Below are positions 5,772 to 13,480 of a stretch of DNA of 15,986 bases, piece by piece. Every line of letters begins with the position of its first letter. Positions within the stretch are counted from its first letter, which is position 1. The notes below the pieces were generated by a model that worked only from the letters and a program-made list of their open reading frames with translations, ran no database searches and was not told the DNA's origin. The position numbers and the translations under genes were made by a program. Source of the DNA: Clostridia bacterium (GTDB lineage: Bacteria; Bacillota; Clostridia; Christensenellales; UBA1242); the NCBI GenBank assembly GCA_017539765.1, contig JAFYCH010000011.1:1-15986 (forward strand), read 5' to 3'.

Positions 5772-8156
5772 ATGCAAGAATTTGAAAAACATTATAATGG
5801 CAGTTTAGTAGAAAAAGAAATGCAAAAATATTGGGAAGACAATGGGGTATATAAATTTAAAAAAGACCCATCAAAAAAGATATTCTCAATTGACACACCA
5901 CCACCAACAGTAAACGGTAAATTGCATATTGGTCACATATTCAGTTATACACAAGCCGAGATTATGGCAAGATATAAAAGAATGCAGGGCTTTAATGTTT
6001 ATTATCCATTTGGTTTTGATGACAATGGACTTCCAAGTGAAAGACTTGTTGAAAGAGAAAATAACATAAAAGCATTTAATGTTCCAAGAAGTGTATTTTG
6101 TGAAAAATGTATTGAAACAACACAAAAGTATGAGCAAGAGTTTAAGGACCTTTGGAAGTCACTCGGCTTTTCTTGTGATTGGGATTTGTGCTATTCAACA
6201 GTAAGCAAGACTTCTCAAAAGGTTTCACAAAAAGCATTTATAGACCTTGCAAAAAATGGCCATGCATACATAAAAGAGTCACCAGTTTTGTGGTGCACAG
6301 AATGTCAAACATCAATTGCTCAAGCAGAACTTGAAACAAAAGAAATTGATACATATTTCAACTATATTCCATTTATCGTAGATGGCAAAGTGCTTGAAAT
6401 TGCAACCACAAGACCAGAATTACTTTATGGTGTTGTCTGTGTGTTTGTTAACCCAGAAGACGAAAGATACAAAAATCTTATTGGCAAGACGGCAAAAGTT
6501 CCACTTTACAACTTTGAAGTTCCAATTATTGCAGACGAAAGTGTTGCAATTGATAAGGGAACAGGTGTTGTTATGTGCGCTACATTTGGAGACGCAACTG
6601 ACGCAGAGTGGTATCAAAAATACAATCTTCCATACAAAAAAGTTATTTTGCCAAACGGCATAATTGCAGATGATGTTCCATACATCGCAGGCAAAAATGT
6701 GTTTGATGCAAGAATGGAAATTGTAAGACTTTTAAAAGAAAACAACTTGCTTCTTAAAAGTGACAAAATTACTCACATGGTTGCTGTGCACGAAAGATGC
6801 GGAACTTCTGTTGAAATTCTGCCATCAAAACAATGGTATATTGATGTTTTAAACCATAAAGACGAATTGCTTGCTATGGGTAACAAAATTAAGTGGAACC
6901 CAGCAAGTATGCAAACAAGATACAATCTTTGGGTAGAAAACTTAAAATGGGATTGGTGTATTTCTCGTCAACGTTATTTTGGTGTTCCATTCCCAGTTTG
7001 GTATTGCAAAAAATGTGGCAAGCCACATTTTGCAAAAGAAGAAGATTTACCAGTTAATCCACTTGAAAAAGAATATAATGGTGTTTGTGAATGTGGTTCA
7101 AAAGAATTTGTGCCAGAAAGTGCTGTTTTAGATACATGGGCAACTTCTTCAATTTCACCACTTCTTAACCAAGAAAAAGCAAAAGAGTATGGCCTTGACT
7201 CAGACGAGTTTATACCAATGGGTGTAAGAACACAGGCTCACGAAATCATCAGAACTTGGGCATTTTATACAATAGTCAGAAGTATGTATTACAAAAAGGA
7301 TATTCCTTGGAAAGAAATTATGCTTTCAGGAATAGTTCTTGCAAAACCAGGTGAAAAGATAAGCAAGTCAAAAAGCAATGCAACACTTTCACCAAAAGAA
7401 CTTATTGATAAATGTACAGCAGATTATATAAGATATGGCACTGCAAATGTTAAACTTGGACTTGACACTTTCTTTGACGAACAAAATGTTATGGAAACCT
7501 CAAAACGTTTCATAAACAAATTGTGGAATTCAAGCAAGTTTGTGCTTTCTCATCTTTTTGACTTTAATCCAAACGAAAAAGTTGAACTACTTCCAATAGA
7601 CAAATGGATTGTTGAAAAAGTTAACAAGACCGTAAAAGAAGCACAGGGTTATTTAGATAATTACGAAATTGGACTTGCAAGAAAAGTTATTGATGAGTTT
7701 TTCTGGGCAGACCTTTGTGATGACTATATTGAAATTGTAAAAGATAGATTATACAAACCAGAAGTTCACGGAGAGCAAAACAGAAAGTCTGCTCAACATG
7801 CAATTTTCTATACACTTCTCACACTTTTAAAGATGTATTCAATCTATATTCCACACCTTACAGAGTATATTTACCTTAAGGGCTTCAAGGATATTGTAGG
7901 AGAAAAATCTATTCACTTGCTTTCTTGGCCAAAAGTTGAAAATACTGATGCAGAACTTCTTGAGTTTGGAAAACTTGTAAGTGACGTTGTTGGAGACGCA
8001 AGAAGATACAAGACAGAAAATAATCTTTCAATGAAAACAGAAATGGAAAAGATTGAGATTAAAACTCCAAACAAATTTATGGAATATTTCAAGCAAACAG
8101 AAAAAGATTTGATTGCTTGTACAAGCGCACAAAAAATTGTATATACAGAAAAATAA
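5772..8156 (+). CDS. valS: Valine-tRNA ligase, archaeal-like class
   Basis: ValRS charges tRNA-Val and edits mischarged threonine. Class I signatures are present: HIGH at residues 52-55 and KISKS at 529-533. The editing domain starts with TTRPE (212-216). The segments around the active site (YPFGFDDNGLPSE) and in the editing domain (GTGVVM and TFGDATDAEW) match the archaeal-like ValRS class. The standard bacterial class has a TDHAGIATQ-type sequence and a HDPNDF motif in those places. At 794 residues it is shorter than the usual bacterial enzyme (about 880), and I see no C-terminal coiled coil. Two CxxC pairs (WCTEC; CKKC with a later CEC) suggest zinc knuckles. AGGAG precedes the ATG. rplI follows 40 nt later, probably on the same transcript. 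Confidence 0.95.
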   Translation: MQEFEKHYNGSLVEKEMQKYWEDNGVYKFKKDPSKKIFSIDTPPPTVNGKLHIGHIFSYTQAEIMARYKRMQGFNVYYPFGFDDNGLPSERLVERENNIKAFNVPRSVFCEKCIETTQKYEQEFKDLWKSLGFSCDWDLCYSTVSKTSQKVSQKAFIDLAKNGHAYIKESPVLWCTECQTSIAQAELETKEIDTYFNYIPFIVDGKVLEIATTRPELLYGVVCVFVNPEDERYKNLIGKTAKVPLYNFEVPIIADESVAIDKGTGVVMCATFGDATDAEWYQKYNLPYKKVILPNGIIADDVPYIAGKNVFDARMEIVRLLKENNLLLKSDKITHMVAVHERCGTSVEILPSKQWYIDVLNHKDELLAMGNKIKWNPASMQTRYNLWVENLKWDWCISRQRYFGVPFPVWYCKKCGKPHFAKEEDLPVNPLEKEYNGVCECGSKEFVPESAVLDTWATSSISPLLNQEKAKEYGLDSDEFIPMGVRTQAHEIIRTWAFYTIVRSMYYKKDIPWKEIMLSGIVLAKPGEKISKSKSNATLSPKELIDKCTADYIRYGTANVKLGLDTFFDEQNVMETSKRFINKLWNSSKFVLSHLFDFNPNEKVELLPIDKWIVEKVNKTVKEAQGYLDNYEIGLARKVIDEFFWADLCDDYIEIVKDRLYKPEVHGEQNRKSAQHAIFYTLLTLLKMYSIYIPHLTEYIYLKGFKDIVGEKSIHLLSWPKVENTDAELLEFGKLVSDVVGDARRYKTENNLSMKTEMEKIEIKTPNKFMEYFKQTEKDLIACTSAQKIVYTEK

Positions 8157-8196
8157 GTCAAAAGTTTATATAAGTTTTATATAAAAAGGAGAGTTT

Positions 8197-8640
8197 ATGA
8201 AAGTAATATTACTTGCAGACGTAAAAGGAACAGGCAAAAAAGGAGACCTTGTTGAAGTTAGTGATGGCTATGCACAAAACTTTTTGCTTAAACAAAAAAA
8301 AGCAAAGGTTGCTGATAATTCTGCAATCAATCAAAAACAGATGGCAGATAAAGCAAAAGAATATCACTACGAGCAAGACTTACAAAAAGCAAAAGACACT
8401 GCACAAAAACTTAAAAGTGTAGAAGTTAGGTTTGCTGTCAAAGCAGGGGACAACGGCAAAATTTTTGGAAGCATAACAAGTGCAGAAATTGCTGATGAAC
8501 TCAAAAAACTTGGCTACGAAGTATCAAAAAAACAAATTGTGCTCGACAGTCCAATAAAGTTTGCTGGCAAATATGTTGTTGACATAAGACTCTTTCAGGG
8601 TGTTGTTGCAAAACTTAATGTAAAAGTCGATGTGTTATAA
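8197..8640 (+). CDS. rplI: 50S ribosomal protein L9
   Basis: L9 binds 23S rRNA near the L1 stalk and helps keep the reading frame. The 147 residues match the family length. The N-terminal domain shows [17 protein letters not shown], then the NFLLKQKKA stretch, a long charged central helix (about 45-75) and the C-terminal domain with GKIFGSIT at about 88-95. AAAGGAG is placed 6 nt before the ATG. The gene follows valS by 40 nt with no terminator between and is followed by a strong hairpin. It is not beside rpsR or a GdpP-type gene, where rplI is often found. Confidence 0.95.
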   Translation: MKVILLADVKGTGKKGDLVEVSDGYAQNFLLKQKKAKVADNSAINQKQMADKAKEYHYEQDLQKAKDTAQKLKSVEVRFAVKAGDNGKIFGSITSAEIADELKKLGYEVSKKQIVLDSPIKFAGKYVVDIRLFQGVVAKLNVKVDVL

Positions 8641-8686
8641 AATCAACTCAATTTGTTTATTGATGCTAAAAATTAAATAAAAAAAG

Positions 8687-8714
8687 AAAAAATTGACAAA
8701 AATGTCAATTTTTT
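8687..8714. terminator. Bidirectional terminator overlapping a stop codon
   Basis: AAAAAATTGACA (8687-8698) pairs with TGTCAATTTTTT (8703-8714) around an AAAA loop. It terminates rplI. On the minus strand the same arms contain the final codons (Lys-Lys-Asn-stop) of the GT4 gene, whose stop is at 8705-8707. Confidence 0.82.
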
Positions 8715-9868
8715 TTGTATTTTTCTATAATTTCTTTATATTTTTCTTCAAATATTCCAACAATATCGCTCCAGTCTGCAGGTATTTCTTTTTTTGCATT
8801 TTCACCAATTTCAGTTAAATTATATTTGTTTTCCAAAATACCAAGCAGCAAGTTTTCTACTTTTTTTGTGTTGTGTTCTTCAATAAAACCATTGTGCAAA
8901 TTGTTTATTCTTTCTGCGCCTGCTGTGTTTGCAATCACCAAACTTGGTGTTTCAAAAAGTGCTGATTCAGGAATTGTCAATCCATCACTGTCTGCAACAG
9001 AAGCAAAGTAATTAAGGTTTGCTCTTTGATAAATTGAATTAAGAACATCTCTGTCAGAAATTGCACCTATGAACTTTACATAGTTTTCCAAATTGTTATC
9101 TTTGCAATATTCTTCATATTTTTTTCTGTCAGGGCCATCGCCGACAAGAAGAAATAAAAATTTCTTTTTTGTTTTTGAAGCCAGATTTTTTATTGTTTCA
9201 AGTTGGAAAGGTATGTTTTTTACGTCGACAATTCTTACAACATAGCAGATAACAAAAGTGTCTTTATCAATACCAAATTTTTCGTTTACAAAACTTATTG
9301 CTTCTTCTTTTGGTCTTATTTCTGCTGGTTTATGTATTCCGTTTCTTACAACCTGAATAGGTTTTTTTACTCCCATTTGTTCAAGCCTACCTTTCATTTT
9401 GTTTGAAACGGTAAAGATATGGTCGCATTTATTTAGTTGAGATTTTATAAACCTTAGTGCAATTTTCGCAATAAGTTTTGGAAGTGTGTTTCTGTAAACA
9501 TCAGGGTAGTTTGTATGCACGGTTGTCACAACAGGAATATGGAATTTTTTTCTTAATTTAAAAGCATAATTAAGCAAGCCATATTTTGTTTGACAATGAA
9601 TTATGTCTGGTTTTTCGTTTTCAACTTGCTTTTTAAATTTGTGATTTGGTGTGCTTAAATATTCGGATTTGCTTACTCGTATTGAGTTACATCTATATAC
9701 TTTGTAAGGTAAATCTGCGTCAGTTTTTCCTATTATTTTGCTTTTAATTTTTGGTGCACAAACAAAGCAGTAGTTTTTATTGTTCAAAATTCTTACGCAG
9801 TTATCAATTACCATTTCTCTTCCGCCCATAATAGGGAAGAATGAGTCGCTAAACATTGCTATTTTCAT
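8705..9868 (-). CDS. GT4-family glycosyltransferase, probable glycolipid synthesis
   Basis: The 387-residue product is a GT-B fold, GT4-family retaining glycosyltransferase. It starts MKIAMFSDSFFPIMGG, the usual N-terminal acceptor-side loop. It has HTNYPDVYR (118-126), a linker NGI, VGDGPDRKKYEEY (242-254), and the donor-site segment DSDGLTIPE (293-301), where the first acidic residue of the usual E-x7-E is Asp. Close family functions include diacylglycerol glucosyltransferases and mannosyltransferases; the exact sugar is unknown. I chose ATG 9868, 1 nt after the stop of the upstream GT28 gene, over earlier starts because it fits the family N-terminus; GGTGA lies upstream and translation is probably coupled. 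With the GT28 gene it suggests a two-step glycolipid pathway. Confidence 0.82.
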   Translation of the reverse strand: MKIAMFSDSFFPIMGGREMVIDNCVRILNNKNYCFVCAPKIKSKIIGKTDADLPYKVYRCNSIRVSKSEYLSTPNHKFKKQVENEKPDIIHCQTKYGLLNYAFKLRKKFHIPVVTTVHTNYPDVYRNTLPKLIAKIALRFIKSQLNKCDHIFTVSNKMKGRLEQMGVKKPIQVVRNGIHKPAEIRPKEEAISFVNEKFGIDKDTFVICYVVRIVDVKNIPFQLETIKNLASKTKKKFLFLLVGDGPDRKKYEEYCKDNNLENYVKFIGAISDRDVLNSIYQRANLNYFASVADSDGLTIPESALFETPSLVIANTAGAERINNLHNGFIEEHNTKKVENLLLGILENKYNLTEIGENAKKEIPADWSDIVGIFEEKYKEIIEKYKKN

Positions 9869-9869
9869 C

Positions 9870-11060
9870 TTATTCACCATCGTCTTCAAAAAGGTTTGGT
9901 TTGTAGTATTTCAATGCACGATATACTTCGTGGGCAATATCTGTTGCGCCAGTTTTTCTGTTATCTAATTTATGGCAATTTTCTCTATATGTTTCAAGTG
10001 CTTGTGGCTTTGAAATCCATCTTTCAATTTTCTTTCTTGCCTTAATTTTGTCAAGTACTGTTTCGCCACATTTATATTCTTTTACAAACAAGTTTTGAGT
10101 AAATTTTTCAACAGGGTTTGCATAGAAGTTTACCATAATTGGTGTGCCTACAAAAATTGAGTCCTGAATTGCATTTGGACCAGCTTTTGTCACAAATAAA
10201 TCACTTGCCTTATACAGTTCGTGAATATTGTCAACAAAGCCATAAACTTTCATTGTGATATTTTTTGGAAGTTTTGCTTGTTTTTTTTCAAAATATTCCT
10301 TAATTTTTTCGTTTTTTCCAGCGATAAGTATCAAAGTGATTGGTTTTGTAATTTTGCAAAATTCGTTTGCATATTCTTTCAGTTTAGAAGTTGCATAAGC
10401 GCCATCTGCCAAAATTACAGTAAAGTTATCTTTAGGTAAGCCATACTTTTCTCTGCATTGTTCTTTTGAAAGTGTGCATTCCAAAATTTGCTCTCTTGCA
10501 GTAAAGCCAACTTGGCGGACACTTGATGGAAGAAATTTGCTGTTTTTTATGGCTTGTTTTTTTGCGTGCTCGTTGTTTACAAAAAACAAATCACTTCGAT
10601 TGTCCCACCAGCCGTGAACATTTGGGTCTGGGTCATAGGTTGCAACAATCATTTTGTTAAGGTTTCTGTTTCTAAGTTCAATTGAACAATAGTGTGGAGA
10701 ATAGTGTGTGCTTATCATAACATCTGGTCGATATTTTGCAAACACTTTAAACATTTCGTTTTTTGCTTTAGAAAAGACAGTGTTGTGTGTAAATTTCAAA
10801 CTACTTTCTTTTCCAAATATATTCATACACAAAAATTGGAAGTTACCATAACCAGGATTTTTGTTTGACCTTTTAACTTCTTTTACAAGTGTTTCTTGAT
10901 ATTGTTTCAGAACTGGACTTTCTTTTGCAAGATAGACATCAAAGATTTCAAGTTCGTTCCCATAATTTTTTTTCAATGCTTCGCTTATTGCTTTTGCACT
11001 TACAATATGTCCCATACCTGCTTCTAGGTATGTAATAAGTACTCTTGGTTTTCTTTTCAT
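9870..11060 (-). CDS. MGDG-synthase-type (GT28) glycosyltransferase
   Basis: The 396-residue product belongs to the MGDG synthase/GT28 group, which adds sugars to diacylglycerol or related lipids at the membrane face. The N-terminal glycine loop is GMGH at 15-18, followed by SAKAISEAL. The middle has MISTHYSPHY and DPDPNVHGWW. The C-terminal donor site shows TKAGPNAIQDS and GTPIMVNFY, as in MurG-like enzymes. ATG 11060 is the only start that leaves the glycine loop intact. No usable Shine-Dalgarno precedes it, and a perfect promoter ends 6 nt before it, so the mRNA is predicted to be leaderless. The stop is 1 nt before the GT4 start. The sugar and acceptor are not determinable. Confidence 0.82.
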   Translation of the reverse strand: MKRKPRVLITYLEAGMGHIVSAKAISEALKKNYGNELEIFDVYLAKESPVLKQYQETLVKEVKRSNKNPGYGNFQFLCMNIFGKESSLKFTHNTVFSKAKNEMFKVFAKYRPDVMISTHYSPHYCSIELRNRNLNKMIVATYDPDPNVHGWWDNRSDLFFVNNEHAKKQAIKNSKFLPSSVRQVGFTAREQILECTLSKEQCREKYGLPKDNFTVILADGAYATSKLKEYANEFCKITKPITLILIAGKNEKIKEYFEKKQAKLPKNITMKVYGFVDNIHELYKASDLFVTKAGPNAIQDSIFVGTPIMVNFYANPVEKFTQNLFVKEYKCGETVLDKIKARKKIERWISKPQALETYRENCHKLDNRKTGATDIAHEVYRALKYYKPNLFEDDGE

Positions 11061-11066
11061 ACCTAA

Positions 11067-11095
11067 ATTATAACACCCCACAAAATATATGTCAA
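11067..11095 (-). promoter_or_regulatory. Consensus promoter giving a leaderless GT28 mRNA
   Basis: On the minus strand a perfect TTGACA (11095-11090) and a perfect TATAAT (11072-11067) have an ideal 17-bp spacer. Only 6 nt (TTAGGT) separate the -10 box from the ATG at 11060, so +1 should be at or next to the A of the start codon. Confidence 0.82.
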
Positions 11096-11183
11096 TTTTA
11101 TATTTATTTTGTAAACTATTGGGTATATATATTGTACATAATATATAATAAAATAATTAAACATAAAAAAAATAAAAATATAG

Positions 11184-11211
11184 TTGACAAATATTTTTAA
11201 TGTGATATAAT
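11184..11211 (+). promoter_or_regulatory. Promoter of rplJ-rplL
   Basis: TTGACA (11184-11189) and TATAAT (11206-11211) are perfect hexamers with a 16-bp spacer and an extended TG (TGATATAAT). It faces away from the GT28 promoter and starts a leader of about 170 nt. Confidence 0.85.
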
Positions 11212-11230
11212 TGTGCTGTAATTAAATAAA

Positions 11231-11345
11231 TCTCGTGCCATAGACCACAAGTGAGCAATCGTAAAACGCACAGTCGTTGCTTGTGTAGGGACAAAAAACT
11301 TGATATAAATTTTTCAAAGTTTCTTGCGCTGGGCACAGGAGACTT
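11231..11345 (+). ncRNA. Ribosomal protein L10 leader (autoregulatory mRNA structure)
   Basis: The 5' leader of rplJ fits the L10 leader, to which L10 with L12 binds to repress its own synthesis. GTGCC (11235-11239) can pair with GGCAC (11332-11336), closing the structure. Inside it, ACAAG (11247-11251) and GCAA (11255-11258) pair with TTGC and TTGT around 11277-11284, leaving a TGA bulge that resembles the kink-turn bound by L10. A T-run (11344-11349) follows the 3' strand and could act in attenuation, but I do not see a clean terminator stem. The assignment rests on position plus pairing; a covariance search would settle it. Confidence 0.7.
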
Positions 11346-11388
11346 TTTTGATTATCGCATTTATAATCATAAAAAAGGAGGAAAAGCA

Positions 11389-11877
11389 GTGAGCGCAAAT
11401 TTAGAAAACAAACAAAAACTTGTTGAAGAAATTAAAGAAAAATTTTCAAAAGCAAAATCAGTTGTATTTGTAAGTTTCCTTGGCACAAATGTTGAAAACG
11501 AAACAAAGCTCAGAAAAGATATTCGTGAAAGCAAAAACGAATATAAAGTTTACAAAAACACACTTTTGCTCAGAGCACTTAATGAAATGGGTATTGATGG
11601 CGCAGAACAATATCTTCATGGCACAACAAGTGTTGCAATTGACTATAACGACGAAGTTACAGTTGCAAAACTTGTAAGCGATGCAAAGAAAGATAATGAA
11701 AAACTCGAAATCAAATTTGGTCTTTTAGACGGAAAAGTTGTTGATGACAAATATGTTACAAAACTTGCAAACATTCCATCAAGAGAGGCTCTTTATGCAC
11801 AACTTGCTTTCTTGCTCAAAGCACCAGTTCAAAAACTTGCTATTGGTCTTAAAGCAGTTGCAGAGAAAAAGGCATAA
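11389..11877 (+). CDS. rplJ: 50S ribosomal protein L10
   Basis: L10 is the base of the ribosomal stalk and binds 23S rRNA and L7/L12 dimers. The 162-residue product shows NKQKLVEEIKEKFSKAKSVV at the N-terminus, the RNA-contact region with YKVYKNTLLLRAL, and a C-terminal helix APVQKLAIGLKAVAEKK that carries the L12 dimers. I chose GTG 11389: a full AGGAGG (11376-11381) lies 7 nt upstream and the protein start (VSANLENKQK) fits the family. The same frame is open upstream to 11251 but that stretch is the structured leader. Confidence 0.95.
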   Translation: MSANLENKQKLVEEIKEKFSKAKSVVFVSFLGTNVENETKLRKDIRESKNEYKVYKNTLLLRALNEMGIDGAEQYLHGTTSVAIDYNDEVTVAKLVSDAKKDNEKLEIKFGLLDGKVVDDKYVTKLANIPSREALYAQLAFLLKAPVQKLAIGLKAVAEKKA

Positions 11878-11881
11878 AAAT

Positions 11882-11978
11882 TTGTTAAATTAAATTTAGC
11901 AAAAAAACAAAAAAATCGCACAAAAAAGTGCAAAAAAAACAACAAAAAACACGATTTTATAACAGAAGTTATATAATC
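11882..11978 (+). promoter_or_regulatory. Structured rplJ-rplL intergenic mRNA
   Basis: The 125-nt gap holds three hairpins: TTGTTAAAT/ATTTAGCAA (11882-11902, 9 bp, TAA loop), GCAC/GTGC (11918-11931), and GATTTTATAAC/GTTATATAATC (11953-11978, 10 of 11 pairs, AGAA loop). They are separated by A-rich stretches, not T-runs, so they do not look like terminators. They probably affect processing or translation of rplL. Confidence 0.5.
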
Positions 11979-12002
11979 AAAGAAAAAAAGGAGAATTTTA
12001 AA

Positions 12003-12374
12003 ATGGCAGATTTAAAGAAATTTGTAGAAGAAGTTAAAGAACTTTCAGTAGTAGAACTTAACGATTTAGTTAAAATGATTGAAGAAGAATTTGGTGTAAG
12101 TGCAGCAGCAGTATCAGCAGCTCCAGCAGCAGGTGCAGCTCCAGCAGCAGCTGAAGAACCAACAACAGTAACAATCCACATGACAGCAGTAGACGCTGCT
12201 CAAAAAATTCCAACAATCAAAGCAGTTAGAGAAATCACAGGTCTTGGACTTGGTGAAGCAAAAGCTCTTTGCGACAACGTTCCATCAGTTATTAAAGAAA
12301 ACGTTGCTGTTGCAGAAGCTAAAGAACTTGCAGAAAAACTTAAAGCAGTTGGTGCAACTGTAGAACTTAAGTAA
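12003..12374 (+). CDS. rplL: 50S ribosomal protein L7/L12
   Basis: L7/L12 forms the flexible stalk that recruits translation GTPases. The 123 residues contain the N-terminal dimerisation domain (1-32), an Ala/Pro-rich hinge (about 33-53), and the C-terminal factor-binding domain with [28 protein letters not shown] and the usual GATVELK end. The hinge is encoded by a 16-bp direct repeat (12117-12132 and 12135-12150). AAAGGAG lies before ATG 12003; an upstream in-frame ATG at 11928 is in the hairpin-rich gap and has no RBS. Confidence 0.95.
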   Translation: MADLKKFVEEVKELSVVELNDLVKMIEEEFGVSAAAVSAAPAAGAAPAAAEEPTTVTIHMTAVDAAQKIPTIKAVREITGLGLGEAKALCDNVPSVIKENVAVAEAKELAEKLKAVGATVELK

Positions 12375-12398
12375 TAGCTATTGGTTATAATGCGAAAC

Positions 12399-12428
12399 AA
12401 AAAATGGACTTTTATAAGTTCATTTTTT
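12399..12428 (+). terminator. Terminator of rplJ-rplL
   Basis: AAAAAATGGACTT (12399-12411) pairs with AAGTTCATTTTTT (12416-12428), 13 bp with one G-T pair and a TTAT loop, ending in a T-run. Confidence 0.82.
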
Positions 12429-12457
12429 TATGCTTAATTAAATTGTAATTCTTTGCT

Positions 12458-12485
12458 TTGAAAAAAAGCAGAAGTGTAATATAAT
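12458..12485 (+). promoter_or_regulatory. Promoter giving a leaderless methyltransferase mRNA
   Basis: TTGAAA (12458-12463) and a perfect TATAAT (12480-12485) are separated by 16 bp. Only AACATT lies between the -10 box and ATG 12492, so the predicted +1 is the start codon. No Shine-Dalgarno is present. Confidence 0.75.
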
Positions 12486-12491
12486 AACATT

Positions 12492-13271
12492 ATGAACACA
12501 CTAGAAAGATTTTATGAAAAGTTTGATGAAGATAAAAGGTTAAAGCGTCGCCATGGCGAAGTGGAGTTTTTTGTCACAAATTTTTATATTCACCAATTGT
12601 TGAATGATATACAAAATCCAAAGATTGCAGATATTGGCGCAGGTACGGGGGCCTATGCTGTGCCACTTTCAAACGAAGGTTATGATATCACTGCAGTTGA
12701 GTTCACAAAACAAAACTTACAAAAACTTAGAGCAAAACATAGCAATGCAAAAACATTTTTAGGAGATGCAACAAATCTATCAATGCTTCCGCCAAATACT
12801 TTTGATTTAACTTTGTTGTTTGGACCTATGTATCATCTTTTGTTAAAGCAAGAAAAAATTCAAGCACTTTTGGAGGCAAAAAGAATAACAAAGCCAAATG
12901 GTATAATTATGGTTGCTTATTACATGAACGACTATGCAGTTTTGTGCCATGGTTTTTTGGACGGAAACATAAAACAAAGTCTACAGGAAAAAAGACTTGA
13001 TAAAAATTTTAAGATAATCAGCAAAAAAGATGATATTTTTTCTTTTGATAGATTAAGCGACATAAATGGTTACAAACAAAAAGCAAAACTTAAAAGACTA
13101 TTTATGTTTGCTCCAGATGGTGCAAGCGATTATATCAGAACCGAACTTAACAATATGGACACCGAAACATTTGAAACATACAAAAAATATCAACTTGCGG
13201 TATCAAAAAACAAAGAACTTTTTGGCGCAAGTTCACATCTTGTTGATGTACTCAAAAAAGAAAATTTGTAA
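12492..13271 (+). CDS. Class I SAM-dependent methyltransferase
   Basis: The 259-residue protein has a Rossmann-like SAM-binding fold: motif I is ADIGAGTGAYA at about 46-56, an acidic end of strand two is VE at 69-70, a GDATNL motif follows at about 92-97, and FDLTLLFGPMYHL is the motif IV region. The substrate cannot be read; many relatives are small-molecule or uncharacterised methyltransferases. It lies alone between the rplL terminator and the DegV-family gene. The promoter places transcription start at the ATG, so translation is probably of a leaderless message. Composition is like the neighbours and there is no sign of transfer. Confidence 0.82.
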   Translation: MNTLERFYEKFDEDKRLKRRHGEVEFFVTNFYIHQLLNDIQNPKIADIGAGTGAYAVPLSNEGYDITAVEFTKQNLQKLRAKHSNAKTFLGDATNLSMLPPNTFDLTLLFGPMYHLLLKQEKIQALLEAKRITKPNGIIMVAYYMNDYAVLCHGFLDGNIKQSLQEKRLDKNFKIISKKDDIFSFDRLSDINGYKQKAKLKRLFMFAPDGASDYIRTELNNMDTETFETYKKYQLAVSKNKELFGASSHLVDVLKKENL

Positions 13272-13300
13272 AAATTATTAAAAAAACGGCTAAAAAACGC

Positions 13301-13329
13301 AAAAAAATGGCAAAAAATTACATTTTTTT
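13301..13329 (+). terminator. Possible weak terminator after the methyltransferase
   Basis: AAAAAAATG (13301-13309) can pair with CATTTTTTT (13321-13329) across an 11-nt loop. The stem is nearly all A-T, so this is only a candidate. The rest of the 13272-13480 gap is AT-rich and holds only the next promoter. Confidence 0.35.
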
Positions 13330-13429
13330 GATTATTTTTTAAATTTTTAATAACAAATATTATTTCAAAACCAATTTTTTTAGTGTAAAAATATGGAAAA
13401 AAATCTTTTAATAATGTTATTTTATTATA

Positions 13430-13458
13430 TTGACAAGAAATCAAAAAACATATAAAAT
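13430..13458 (+). promoter_or_regulatory. Promoter of the DegV-family gene
   Basis: TTGACA (13430-13435) and TAAAAT (13453-13458) are 17 bp apart, followed by AGGAG (13471-13475) and ATG 13481. Confidence 0.65.
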
Positions 13459-13480
13459 ATTCGCATACTTAGGAGAAATT

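Noticed and set aside
11251..11388. Upstream extension of rplJ as a longer protein
   Set aside because: The frame is open but this is the structured leader; GTG 11389 has a full AGGAGG and fits L10.
12117..12150. 16-bp tandem-like repeat as a mobile or regulatory repeat
   Set aside because: It encodes the Ala/Pro hinge of L7/L12, where such repeats are expected.
11969..12181. Ala/Ser-rich minus-strand frame in rplL
   Set aside because: It is a by-product of the GCA-rich hinge codons in the opposite frame.
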